This document shows, piece after piece, positions 23,630-32,557 of a stretch of 39,134 nt of DNA. How positions within the stretch are numbered: the first letter of the stretch is position 1; every line of letters starts with the position of its first letter. This DNA comes from Brevundimonas sp. (GTDB lineage: Bacteria > Pseudomonadota > Alphaproteobacteria > Caulobacterales > Caulobacteraceae): contig NZ_JANJTL010000007.1 of assembly GCF_024711105.1 (NCBI RefSeq), positions 1 through 39,134 on the forward strand. Direction: 5' to 3'. The translations under genes were made by a program, and so were the position numbers. The notes under the pieces are model-generated. The model had not been told where the DNA came from, did no database searches, and was given only the letters and a program-made list of their open reading frames with translations.

Positions 23630-23645
23630 TGGCATGGGCGTTGCA
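23630..23645 (+). promoter_or_regulatory. Sigma-54-like promoter before rcdA
   Basis: TGGCATG-GGCG-TTGCA reads at 23630-23645, against the sigma-54 consensus TGGCACG-N4-TTGCW. It has one mismatch and the required GG-N10-GC spacing (23631-32 and 23643-44). Transcription would start near 23656, 40 bases before the rcdA ATG. A TTGACG hexamer just upstream (23606-23611) could instead be a housekeeping -35, but its -10 would be poor. Confidence 0.4.
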
Positions 23646-23695
23646 GTCGCTTGGTTGCGCCTGCTTATCCGGCGCGCGTGACAGACGGAGCCCCC

Positions 23696-24226
23696 ATGTC
23701 CCAGTTCGCAGCGTCCGGCGCTCCGATTTCGATCACCGGCGTATCCGAGGCCCGCGCGGGCCAGGTGCGCGACTTCGCGCGGTCCGAGCTGTTCGCCCGC
23801 ACCTTCTCCGAAGGCATGGAGCTGGTTGAAGAAACGGCGGCCTACCTGGACGGCGAGGGCCGGCGGGAGGCCAAGCTGCTGTCGCGCGCCGCCGCGCTCG
23901 CCTACGCCTCCGAAAGCATGGGCCTGACCACGCGCCTGATGCAGATCGCGTCGTGGCTGCTGGTCCAGCGTGCGGTGCGCGAGGGCGACATGGAGCCGGT
24001 CGCGGCCTGCGATCCCCGCTATCGCCTGTCGCTGAGGCCGCCTTCGGGCGAGCCGACCCACCCGGACCTGCCGATGTACCTCATCGAGCTGATGGTCCGG
24101 ACCGAGAAGCTGATGGAGCGGGTCATCTATCTGGACCGCCGCATGTTCCTGGAGGCTCCGAAAGAGGAGCCGACCAATCCGGTGCAGAACCAGCTCGACC
24201 GGCTGAAGGCCGCCTTCGGCGCCTGA
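23696..24226 (+). CDS. rcdA: CtrA-degradation regulator RcdA (DUF1465)
   Basis: A 176-residue protein of the DUF1465 family. In Caulobacter RcdA is an adaptor that works with CpdR and PopA to deliver CtrA and other substrates to ClpXP at the pole. Diagnostic stretches are 'SELFARTFSEGMELVEETAA', 'KLLSRAAALAYASESMGLTT' and 'RLMQIASWLLVQRAV'. The C-terminus 'NPVQNQLDRLKAAFGA' is mostly helical. ATG 23696 has ACGGAG ten bases upstream and is preferred to a longer frame from 23651. Finding it argues strongly for an alphaproteobacterium with CtrA-type cell-cycle control. A sigma-54-like site lies upstream. Confidence 0.93.
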   Translation: MSQFAASGAPISITGVSEARAGQVRDFARSELFARTFSEGMELVEETAAYLDGEGRREAKLLSRAAALAYASESMGLTTRLMQIASWLLVQRAVREGDMEPVAACDPRYRLSLRPPSGEPTHPDLPMYLIELMVRTEKLMERVIYLDRRMFLEAPKEEPTNPVQNQLDRLKAAFGA

Positions 24227-24232
24227 GGCGCC

Positions 24233-24922
24233 GTGGACTGGACCGACCAGATCGTCGCCGAGATCGAGACGCGCCGGACGCGCGAGCGGGATCGCGCCTT
24301 CGTCGTCGGGATCGCGGGCGGCGTGGCCTCTGGCAAGAGCCGGATTGCTGGCGAGCTGGCCGGCGGGCTGCGCGCCCGGGGCCTGGCGGTCGAGGTTGTG
24401 GGGACCGACGGCTTCCTGCTGCCCAACGCCGAATTGGCCGAGCGGGGTCTGATGGACCGCAAGGGTTTCCCGGACACCTACGACTGGCTGGCCCTTTCCG
24501 CTCTCATGCGAACCTTGCGGGCGGGTGACCCGCGCCTGAGCGTCCCGACCTATTCCCACGAGACCTATGACGTGGATGGAACCCGGACGTTCGACCGGCC
24601 TGACGTGCTGATCCTCGAAGGGCTTGTCGCGCTGGACGCCCGCGTGGAGCCGCTGGACCTCGGTCTCTACGTCGAGGCCGGCGAGGAGCAGCTGATGGCC
24701 TGGTACACCGAGCGCTTCCTGGGCCTGGGCCGACAGCACGCCCCGCGCCTGGCCGACCGCCTGCGCGCGGTCGGCGGCGACCCGAACGCGCTGGCGGCCG
24801 ACATCTGGGCGCGGATCAATGGTCCCAACCTGCGCGATCACGTCGCGCCCACCCGGGCTCGCGCCGATTTCGTCCTGGCGAAGGGATCAGATCACGCGAT
24901 CCGCGTGATCACCCCGGCCTGA
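24233..24922 (+). CDS. P-loop kinase resembling type I pantothenate kinase (short form)
   Basis: A 229-residue kinase. The P-loop GIAGGVASGKS covers residues 26-36. Asp59 begins 'DGFLLPNAELAERGLM', then 'DRKGFPDTYDW', 'PTYSHETYDVDGT' and 'DVLILEGLVALD' follow. These match type I pantothenate kinase (CoaA) blocks in order. True CoaA is about 310-320 residues with an N-terminal extension of ~80 residues that is missing here. The start is GTG 24233, six bases after the rcdA stop, so no longer version is possible on this strand without overlapping rcdA. It is convergent with coaBC by 14 bases. It may be a diverged CoaA paralogue with another substrate, such as glycerate or a nucleoside. Confidence 0.8.
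   Translation: MDWTDQIVAEIETRRTRERDRAFVVGIAGGVASGKSRIAGELAGGLRARGLAVEVVGTDGFLLPNAELAERGLMDRKGFPDTYDWLALSALMRTLRAGDPRLSVPTYSHETYDVDGTRTFDRPDVLILEGLVALDARVEPLDLGLYVEAGEEQLMAWYTERFLGLGRQHAPRLADRLRAVGGDPNALAADIWARINGPNLRDHVAPTRARADFVLAKGSDHAIRVITPA
24890..24910. terminator. Perfect 8-bp palindrome at the kinase/coaBC 3' ends
   Basis: GATCACGC (24890-24897) and GCGTGATC (24903-24910) flank GATCC. The repeat reaches into the 14-base overlap of the two convergent genes, within the C-terminal codons of the kinase and at the stop of coaBC. It could act as a hairpin at the ends of both messages. No T-tract follows on either strand, so it is not a standard intrinsic terminator. Confidence 0.35.
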
Positions 24923-26102
24923 GCGTCTTCGCGATCCGCTCGGCCAGGCGGTCGGCCACCTCGGCCTTGGACATCTTGGGCAGGGCTTCGAGACCGCCGG
25001 CGTCCAGGATGGAGACGGTGTTGTGATCCCCGCCCATCACGCCCGTGCCGCCGACGTCGTTGGCGACGATCCAGTCGCAACCCTTGCGGGCCAGCTTGTC
25101 GCGGGCGTTGGCTTCCAGGCCGGTGGTCTCGGCGGCGAAGCCGATCAGCAGGCGCGGGCGCTGCGACGACCGGGCGAGCGCCGCCAGGATATCAGGCGTG
25201 GCCTGGAGCGGGATCGAGGTTCGCTCCGCCTTGTCCTTGAGCTTCTCGGGCGAGGGCTCGGCGGGACGCCAGTCGGCGACGGCGGCGGTCATCACGGCCA
25301 CGTCCACCGGAAGGGCGGCCTGGCAGGCGGTGAGCATCTCCTCGGCGGTCTCGACGCGGACCAGACGCACGCCTTGCGGCGGCGCGATCGAGGTCGGGCC
25401 GCTGACCAGGGTCACCTCCGCGCCCCGCCGGGCCAGGCTTTCGGCGATGGCGTAGCCCTGCTTGCCGCTGGAGCGGTTGGACAGGAAGCGCACGGGATCC
25501 AGAGGCTCGACCGTCGGCCCGGCCGTGACCAGAGCCCTGACGCCCGCGAGCGCTCCGTTCGAACCCTTGCCGTTCAAGCGGGCGCGGATGGCGTCCAGGA
25601 TCACCGGCGGCTCGGCCAAACGGCCCGGGCCGTATTCGCCGCAGGCCATCTCGCCCTCGTCCGGCCCGACGAAGGCCACGCCGTCGGCGGCCAGCTGGTC
25701 TCGGTTGCGGCGGGTGGCCGCGTGGTCCCACATCCGCACGTTCATGGCCGGCGCCATCAGCACCGGCGTGTCGGTGGCCAGCAGGGTGGTCGAGGCCAGG
25801 TCGTCTGCGAGCCCCGAGGCGGCCTTGGCCATCAGGTCGGCGGTGGCCGGGGCCACCACGATCAGGTCGGCCCAGCGCGACAGGGCGATGTGGCCCATCT
25901 CGGTCTCGGCCGTCAGCGAGAAGAGATCGTCGTGGACCGGGTTTTCGGTCAGCGCGGCCAGCGAGAGCGGCGTCACGAACTGGGCCCCGCCCCGGGTGAG
26001 GATGGCGCGGACCTCCACGCCGTCCTTGCGAAGCAGGCGCACCAGCTCCAGCGACTTGTAGGCCGCCACGCCCCCGCCGACGATGAGGAGGACGCGCGCC
26101 AT
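24909..26102 (-). CDS. coaBC: Bifunctional CoaBC (Dfp): PPC synthetase / decarboxylase
   Basis: A 397-residue enzyme for two consecutive CoA steps. The CoaC flavin domain has 'LLIVGGGVAAYKSLELVRLL', the catalytic His in 'EMGHIALSRWADLIVVAPAT', 'MAPAMNVRMWDH', and the active Cys in 'GEMACGEYGPGR'. The CoaB domain starts near residue 190 with 'VTAGPTVEPLDPVRFLSNRS', and has 'MTAAVADWRPAE' and the Lys in 'EKLKDKAERT'. Length is normal. ATG 26102 is chosen since it gives MARVLLIVGGG; the in-frame codons before it overlap galU. GalU ends four bases upstream, so the two share a transcript. Confidence 0.96.
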   Translation of the reverse strand: MARVLLIVGGGVAAYKSLELVRLLRKDGVEVRAILTRGGAQFVTPLSLAALTENPVHDDLFSLTAETEMGHIALSRWADLIVVAPATADLMAKAASGLADDLASTTLLATDTPVLMAPAMNVRMWDHAATRRNRDQLAADGVAFVGPDEGEMACGEYGPGRLAEPPVILDAIRARLNGKGSNGALAGVRALVTAGPTVEPLDPVRFLSNRSSGKQGYAIAESLARRGAEVTLVSGPTSIAPPQGVRLVRVETAEEMLTACQAALPVDVAVMTAAVADWRPAEPSPEKLKDKAERTSIPLQATPDILAALARSSQRPRLLIGFAAETTGLEANARDKLARKGCDWIVANDVGGTGVMGGDHNTVSILDAGGLEALPKMSKAEVADRLAERIAKTLRPG

Positions 26103-26106
26103 CGGC

Positions 26107-26973
26107 TCAGACCAGGCCGGCGAGCGCCGAACGCGCCGCGTCGGCCAGGTCCGGCCGCTTGAGCGCAAGGGCGACGTTGGCCTTGAGCAGGCCGATCTTG
26201 TCGCCGCAGTCGTGGGTCACGCCCTCGTACTCATAGGCCGTGAAGCGCTGGGTCTGCATCAGCCGCGCCATAGCGTCGGTCAGCTGGATCTCCCCGCCCG
26301 CGCCCTTCTCCTGGTCGGACAGCAGGCCGAAAATCTCGGGCTGGAGGATGTACCGCCCGGCGATCGACATGTTGGACGGCGCCGTGCCCTGCGGCGGCTT
26401 TTCGACCATGCCCTTCATGGCGATCAGGCGGCCCTCGCGGCGCTCAGGGTCGACCACGCCGTACTTGTGGGTCTGGTCCTCCGGCACGGCTTCCACGCCG
26501 ATGACATTGCCGCCGACCAGGTCATAGGTTCGCATCATCTGGCTGAGGGCGCCGGGTTGAGCGTCCACGATCACGTCGGGCAGCAGGACGGCGAAGGGCT
26601 CGTTTCCGACGATGTCACGCGCGCACCAGACGGCGTGGCCGAGGCCCAGCGGCTGCATCTGGCGGGTGAAGCTCATCTCGCCGGCCTTGGGCAGGTCGCG
26701 CTTCACGGCCTCGAGGATGTCCAGCTTGCCCTTGGCCTGGAGCTGGGCCTCCAGCTCGACCTGGTGGTCGAAATAGTCCTCGATCGCGCCCTTCGAGCGC
26801 CCGGTGACGAAGACGATGTGCTCGATGCCGGCCTCGCGGGCCTCTTCCACGATGTAGGACAGGATCGGCCGGTCGACGACGTTCAGCAGTTCCTTGGGCG
26901 TGGTCTTGGTGCCGGGCAGGACCCGGGTGCCCAGGCCCGCGACGGGCAGAACGGCTTTGCGGACGGCGGTCAT
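26107..26973 (-). CDS. galU: UTP--glucose-1-phosphate uridylyltransferase GalU
   Basis: A 288-residue nucleotidyltransferase making UDP-glucose. The signature 'VAGLGTRVLPGTKTTPKELL' and 'VVDRPILSYIVEEA' is slightly altered from the classical GTRFLPATK form but complete. 'GLGHAVWCARDIVGNEPFAV' and 'LLPDVIVD' follow. The late 'GEIQLTDAMARLM' is typical of the family. MTAVRK at 26973 is taken as start since it matches the family and sits 12 bases after GAAGGG; an ATG four codons earlier is possible but too close to that site. It precedes coaBC by four bases. It is divergent from the first lipoprotein gene. Confidence 0.94.
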   Translation of the reverse strand: MTAVRKAVLPVAGLGTRVLPGTKTTPKELLNVVDRPILSYIVEEAREAGIEHIVFVTGRSKGAIEDYFDHQVELEAQLQAKGKLDILEAVKRDLPKAGEMSFTRQMQPLGLGHAVWCARDIVGNEPFAVLLPDVIVDAQPGALSQMMRTYDLVGGNVIGVEAVPEDQTHKYGVVDPERREGRLIAMKGMVEKPPQGTAPSNMSIAGRYILQPEIFGLLSDQEKGAGGEIQLTDAMARLMQTQRFTAYEYEGVTHDCGDKIGLLKANVALALKRPDLADAARSALAGLV

Positions 26974-27083
26974 GCGGATACTCATCCCTTCAGGTGACGC
27001 GCGGGCGTGATAGGACCTCCGCGCGGCCTTGGGAACCACCAAGCCGGCAAAGGGTTCGCCTTGTGAAGCTTGGGAGACGCGCC

Positions 27084-27359
27084 ATGCGCCAGAGCCTGAT
27101 CGTCCTCACCCTGCTGGCCGGCGCGCTTGCGCTGGCGGCCTGCCAGCCGGGGGCGACGGAGAGCGAAGGGGAGGTCGGCGACGCCTCGGCCGAAGCTCTG
27201 CCAGCGCCGGACACCATTCCCGAGGAGGAGCCGACGCCGGAGGAGGCCGTCACCGGCGACGATGCGATCATGGAAGACCCGCCCATGCCGGCGGATCCCG
27301 ACAACCCCATGGGTTCGACGCCGCCGACCCTGCCGGAAGACCCTGCCTCGCGGCCCTGA
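27084..27359 (+). CDS. Small lipoprotein 1
   Basis: A 91-residue predicted lipoprotein. Signal peptide MRQSLIVLTLLAGALALAAC ends in a lipobox with Cys20. The mature part is disordered, Pro/Glu/Asp-rich ('PDTIPEEEPTPEEAVTGDDA') with no recognised domain. The start at ATG 27084 has GGGAG eight bases upstream; an in-frame upstream start is discarded. It is the first of three small lipoprotein genes in a row on the plus strand. It shares its upstream region with galU on the other strand. Confidence 0.75.
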   Translation: MRQSLIVLTLLAGALALAACQPGATESEGEVGDASAEALPAPDTIPEEEPTPEEAVTGDDAIMEDPPMPADPDNPMGSTPPTLPEDPASRP

Positions 27360-27424
27360 TCGGCGCCGGGCGCAACCTCTCGAACGGCTCGCCGGTTGGT
27401 CAGCCGAGACAGAGGAGGTCCCGC

Positions 27425-27718
27425 ATGAAACGACTCTTGACCGCATCGGCCGCCGCGGCGGCCCTTATTGGGCTGGGCGCCTGCGACGGCGGGGAGGCCG
27501 ACCGGAAGACCACCGCTGACAGCGCTGGTGAATCGGCCACGGCCGCCGAGCCGGGAACGCCTGCGGCCATGGAACGCCAGGCGGCCATTGCGGACGCTCC
27601 AGATGACCCGCAGGGCGCCCCCGGACTCGAAATCAACGAGTACGTCGAGGACGGCGAGGCCGCCGCGACAACCGGCGCGGACGCCTCGTACCGGGGCGAC
27701 GACGATCCGGCCTCCTGA
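27425..27718 (+). CDS. Small lipoprotein 2
   Basis: A 97-residue predicted lipoprotein. MKRLLTASAAAAALIGLGAC gives a lipobox with Cys20. The mature region is acidic and Ala/Asp/Glu-rich with no domain I can name ('LEINEYVEDGEAA'). AGGAGG five bases before the ATG is a strong ribosome site. It resembles lipoproteins 1 and 3 in signal peptide, size and mature composition, suggesting old duplication or functional grouping. A bulged hairpin lies between this gene and the next. Confidence 0.78.
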   Translation: MKRLLTASAAAAALIGLGACDGGEADRKTTADSAGESATAAEPGTPAAMERQAAIADAPDDPQGAPGLEINEYVEDGEAAATTGADASYRGDDDPAS

Positions 27719-27736
27719 ACAAGCTTGGCGGAACCA

Positions 27737-27769
27737 CTCTCCCTGATCGCGGTTCTGTGATCGGGAGAG
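27737..27769 (+). promoter_or_regulatory. Bulged hairpin between lipoproteins 2 and 3
   Basis: CTCTCCC-T-GATC (27737-27748) pairs with GATCGGGAGAG (27759-27769) around a 10-base loop, with one bulged T. The 3' arm runs into the GAGAGGAG ribosome site of the next gene (ATG 27783). It may limit translation of lipoprotein 3 or cause partial attenuation. There is no T-tract. Confidence 0.4.
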
Positions 27770-27782
27770 AGGAGACCCCGAC

Positions 27783-28169
27783 ATGAAGAAACTTCTGATC
27801 GCGGCGGCCGCCACGGCGGGCCTTCTGGCGCTGGGCGCCTGCAACAACGACGCCGCCGACGAGGACATGGCCGCGGATGACGCGGCCGCCGAAGCGGGCA
27901 TGGACGCCTCGGCCGAGGGCGGAGCCGCGGGCGGTTCTGGCTCTGGCGGCGGCTCGGGCGGTGATGCTGCTGCGGCCGGTGACGCCGGCTCGGACGCCTC
28001 GGCGTCCGGCGGCATGGCGGGCGGGTCGGCGAGCGGCGGGGGCTCGGCGGGCTCCGGCGGTTCGACGGCGGGCCAGCAGTACGATCCCCTGGCCGAGGGC
28101 CAGGGTGGAACGAACCTTGAGGGCGACATCCAGCGGCCGACCGAGCCGGAGCATCCGGCCCGCTCGTAG
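27783..28169 (+). CDS. Small Gly/Ala/Ser-rich lipoprotein 3
   Basis: A 128-residue predicted lipoprotein. MKKLLIAAAATAGLLALGAC has the lipobox with Cys20. An acidic segment (NNDAADEDMAADDAAAEAG) is followed by ~50 residues of low-complexity Gly/Ser/Ala ('SGSGGGSGGD', 'GGSASGGGSAGSGG'). A short ordered-looking tail 'QQYDPLAEGQGGTNLEGD' closes it. GAGAGGAG before the ATG is a good ribosome site. The Gly/Ser region looks like a flexible tether. Its DNA is GGC/TCG-rich, so length could vary between strains. It ends 13 bases before the stop of convergent glmS. Confidence 0.78.
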   Translation: MKKLLIAAAATAGLLALGACNNDAADEDMAADDAAAEAGMDASAEGGAAGGSGSGGGSGGDAAAAGDAGSDASASGGMAGGSASGGGSAGSGGSTAGQQYDPLAEGQGGTNLEGDIQRPTEPEHPARS

Positions 28170-28182
28170 GGTGTGAAGGCGC

Positions 28183-30000
<1,818 letters not shown>

Positions 30001-30130
30001 GGGCGCGCCTCCGGACAGACTAGGTGCGATTAGGGACGACGGGCTTTATCATTGGATGAACCTGGGCCGTGTAAAACTCGGTTGCTCGAAGTTTCTCGAC
30101 ACGGACGGACAGCGGAGGTTCAAGGCCGAC

Positions 30131-31480
30131 ATGACCAAACGCTCCTATTTCGGCACCGACGGCATACGCGGCCGCGCCAACCAGCACCCGATGACGGCCG
30201 AGGTGGCGCTGCGCGTCGGCCTGGCCGCCGGCAAGATGTTCATGTCGTCCGACGACCGCCGACATCTGGTGGTGATCGGTAAGGACACCCGCCTGTCCGG
30301 CTACATGATCGAGCCGGCGCTGGTGGCGGGCTTCGCCTCGGTCGGCATGGACGTGGTCCTGTTCGGGCCCTTGCCGACGCCCGGCGTGGCCATGATGACC
30401 CGCTCCATGCGCGCCGACCTGGGCGTGATGATCTCGGCCTCGCACAACTCCTTCCAGGACAACGGCATCAAGCTGTTCGGACCGGACGGCTACAAGCTGT
30501 CGGACGAGAAGGAAGCGGCCATCGAGGCCCTCATGGACCAAGGCCTGCAGGAAGGCCTGGCCGGCCCCGAAGGGCTCGGCCGGGTCAAGCGGATCGACGA
30601 CGCCCAGGCCCGCTACGTCGAGATCGTCAAGGCCACCTTCCCGCGCAGCAAGAACCTGTCGGGCCTGCGCATCGTGGTCGATTGCGCCAACGGCGCCGCC
30701 TACAAGGTCGCGCCCGTGGCCCTGTATGAGCTGGGCGCCGAGGTCTTCCCCGTCGGCGTGTCGCCCGACGGGACCAACATCAACCAGAAGTGCGGTTCGA
30801 CCCATCCCGAGGCGATGATCGAGGCGGTGAAGACCTACCGCGCCGACATCGGCATCGCGCTCGACGGCGACGCGGACCGGCTGATCGTCTGCGACGAGAA
30901 GGGCCAGGTCGTGGACGGGGACCAGATCATGGCCCTGATCGCGGCCGACTGGGCCGAGCACGGCCGGCTCAAGGGCGGCTCGGTGGTCGCCACTGTCATG
31001 TCCAACCTCGGGCTCGAACGCTTCCTGCAGGGCAAGGGCGTGGGCCTGGAGCGGACCAAGGTCGGCGACCGCTACGTCATGGAGAAGATGCGCTCGGGCG
31101 GCTTCAACCTCGGCGGCGAACAGTCGGGCCACCTGATCCTGTCCGATCACGCCACCACCGGCGACGGGCTGGTGGCGGCGCTGCAGGTGCTGGCCGTCAT
31201 GGTCCAGAGCGGCAAGCCGATGAGCCAGCTGGCCCGCCAGTTCGAGCCGGTGCCGCAGCTGCTGGAGAACGTGCGCCACAAGGGCGGCACGCCGCTGGAG
31301 CACGCCGCGGTCAAGGCCGCCATCGCCGACGCCGAGGCCCGCCTGAACGGCTCGGGCCGCATCGTGGTGCGGGCCTCGGGCACCGAGCCCCTGATCCGCG
31401 TGATGGCCGAAGGCGACGACGCCAGGCTGGTCCGTCAGGTCGTCAAGGACATCGCCGGCGCGGTGCAGTCGGCGGCCTAG
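30131..31480 (+). CDS. glmM: Phosphoglucosamine mutase GlmM
   Basis: A 449-residue phosphohexomutase converting glucosamine-6-phosphate to glucosamine-1-phosphate. N-terminus [17 protein letters not shown] is diagnostic. The phosphoserine loop '[17 protein letters not shown]' carries Ser104. The metal loop is '[11 protein letters not shown]', the sugar loop '[10 protein letters not shown]' and the phosphate site '[12 protein letters not shown]'. ATG 30131 is chosen although a longer frame runs upstream from 29987. It is divergent from glmS, so the two successive steps share one promoter region. The end lies 36 bases before the YeiH-type gene. Confidence 0.98.
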   Translation: MTKRSYFGTDGIRGRANQHPMTAEVALRVGLAAGKMFMSSDDRRHLVVIGKDTRLSGYMIEPALVAGFASVGMDVVLFGPLPTPGVAMMTRSMRADLGVMISASHNSFQDNGIKLFGPDGYKLSDEKEAAIEALMDQGLQEGLAGPEGLGRVKRIDDAQARYVEIVKATFPRSKNLSGLRIVVDCANGAAYKVAPVALYELGAEVFPVGVSPDGTNINQKCGSTHPEAMIEAVKTYRADIGIALDGDADRLIVCDEKGQVVDGDQIMALIAADWAEHGRLKGGSVVATVMSNLGLERFLQGKGVGLERTKVGDRYVMEKMRSGGFNLGGEQSGHLILSDHATTGDGLVAALQVLAVMVQSGKPMSQLARQFEPVPQLLENVRHKGGTPLEHAAVKAAIADAEARLNGSGRIVVRASGTEPLIRVMAEGDDARLVRQVVKDIAGAVQSAA

Positions 31481-31516
31481 CATTGGACGGCGGCCGCGAC
31501 GCGGCGTAGGTGAAGC

Positions 31517-32554
31517 ATGGCCGCCGGGACGCCTTCCGCAGAATCGGGTTCGCCGCTGGGGCTGATCGCGGGCGTTCTGCTCTGCGTTGGGGTGGCTGTG
31601 CTGGCGCTCGGTCTGGGCCGTCTTGAGGCCCAGCTGACAGGCCGCGCCTGGATCGAACCGCTGGTCATCGCCCTGTTGATGGGGGCCGCCGCGCGGACGC
31701 TGTGGGGCCTGCCCCGGATCGTGCGTCCCGGCGTCGAATTCAGCGCCCGCACGGTCCTGGAGGTCGCCATCGTGCTTCTGGGGGCGTCGCTGAGCAGCGC
31801 GGCGCTGGCTGCGGTCGGGCCGGGGCTGATCCTGGGGGTGTTCGCCGTGGTGCTGGCCGCGCTCATCGCCGGTTATGCCATCGGCCGGGCGCTGGGCCTT
31901 TCCCGGTCGGTCTCGATCCTGGTCGCCAGCGGCAACGCCATCTGCGGCAACTCGGCCATCGCCGCGGTCGCGCCTGTGATCGGCGCCAAGCCCGAGGAGG
32001 TGTCGGTCTCGATCGGCTTCACGGCCGCGCTCAGCCTGGCGCTGGTCCTGCTGCTGCCGTTGATCGCCGCGCTTCTGGGCTTGAGCCAGGCGGCGGGCGG
32101 GGCCCTGGCCGGGCTGACGGTCTATGCGGTGCCCCAAGTGCTGGCCGCCGCCGCGCCGATGGGGGCCGCGGCGCTCGATCTCGGAACCCTGGTCAAGCTG
32201 GTGCGGGTGCTCGCGCTGGGCCCGCTGTGCGTGGCGCTGGCGCTGATGGCCGGCGCCGGACGGCGAAACGAGCCGGGCGCGCGCCTGCGGCTCGACCGCT
32301 TGGTCCCCTGGTTCATCCTCGGCTTCCTCGCCATGGCGGGGCTGAGGTCAGCGGGGCTGATCCCGGCCGCATGGCTGGGACCGCTGGACGAGGCGGCCGG
32401 GCTGCTCACCCTGGTGGCCATGGCCGCCCTGGGGCTCAGCACCGATCTCAGAGTGGTGGCGCGGTCCGGCCCGAGCGTGGCGGCCGCGGTGGCGCTTTCG
32501 CTGGCGGCGCTGCTGCTGCTCGGCCTCGGCCTGATCTGGCTGCTGAGGCTCTAA
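31517..32554 (+). CDS. YeiH/UPF0324 family membrane protein (putative sulfate exporter)
   Basis: A 345-residue membrane protein with about ten segments. The signature 'LVASGNAICGNSAIAAVAPV' and 'LTVYAVPQVLAAAAPMGAAA' identify the YeiH (UPF0324) family, named a putative sulfate exporter by homology. The conserved Pro/Gly breaks in the segments are present. A function in sulfur oxyanion export is family-level naming and not supported by neighbours. It is 36 bases behind glmM and may be cotranscribed. Its end is three bases before the stop of the convergent phosphohexomutase. Confidence 0.88.
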   Translation: MAAGTPSAESGSPLGLIAGVLLCVGVAVLALGLGRLEAQLTGRAWIEPLVIALLMGAAARTLWGLPRIVRPGVEFSARTVLEVAIVLLGASLSSAALAAVGPGLILGVFAVVLAALIAGYAIGRALGLSRSVSILVASGNAICGNSAIAAVAPVIGAKPEEVSVSIGFTAALSLALVLLLPLIAALLGLSQAAGGALAGLTVYAVPQVLAAAAPMGAAALDLGTLVKLVRVLALGPLCVALALMAGAGRRNEPGARLRLDRLVPWFILGFLAMAGLRSAGLIPAAWLGPLDEAAGLLTLVAMAALGLSTDLRVVARSGPSVAAAVALSLAALLLLGLGLIWLLRL

Positions 32555-32557
32555 GCC

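Noticed and set aside
23318..24841. Minus-strand frame (507 codons) opposite DUF1192, rcdA and the kinase
   Set aside because: Three recognised plus-strand families explain this stretch; the frame is low-complexity Arg/Gln/Gly.
27910..28075. GGC/TCG-rich stretch in lipoprotein 3 as a CRISPR or tandem repeat array
   Set aside because: The units are irregular and coding; there are no uniform repeats with spacers.
30020..32137. Long minus-strand frame (705 codons) across glmM and the YeiH-type gene
   Set aside because: It is antisense to two certain genes, is rich in Arg, Gly, His and Gln as GC-rich shadows are, and matches no family.
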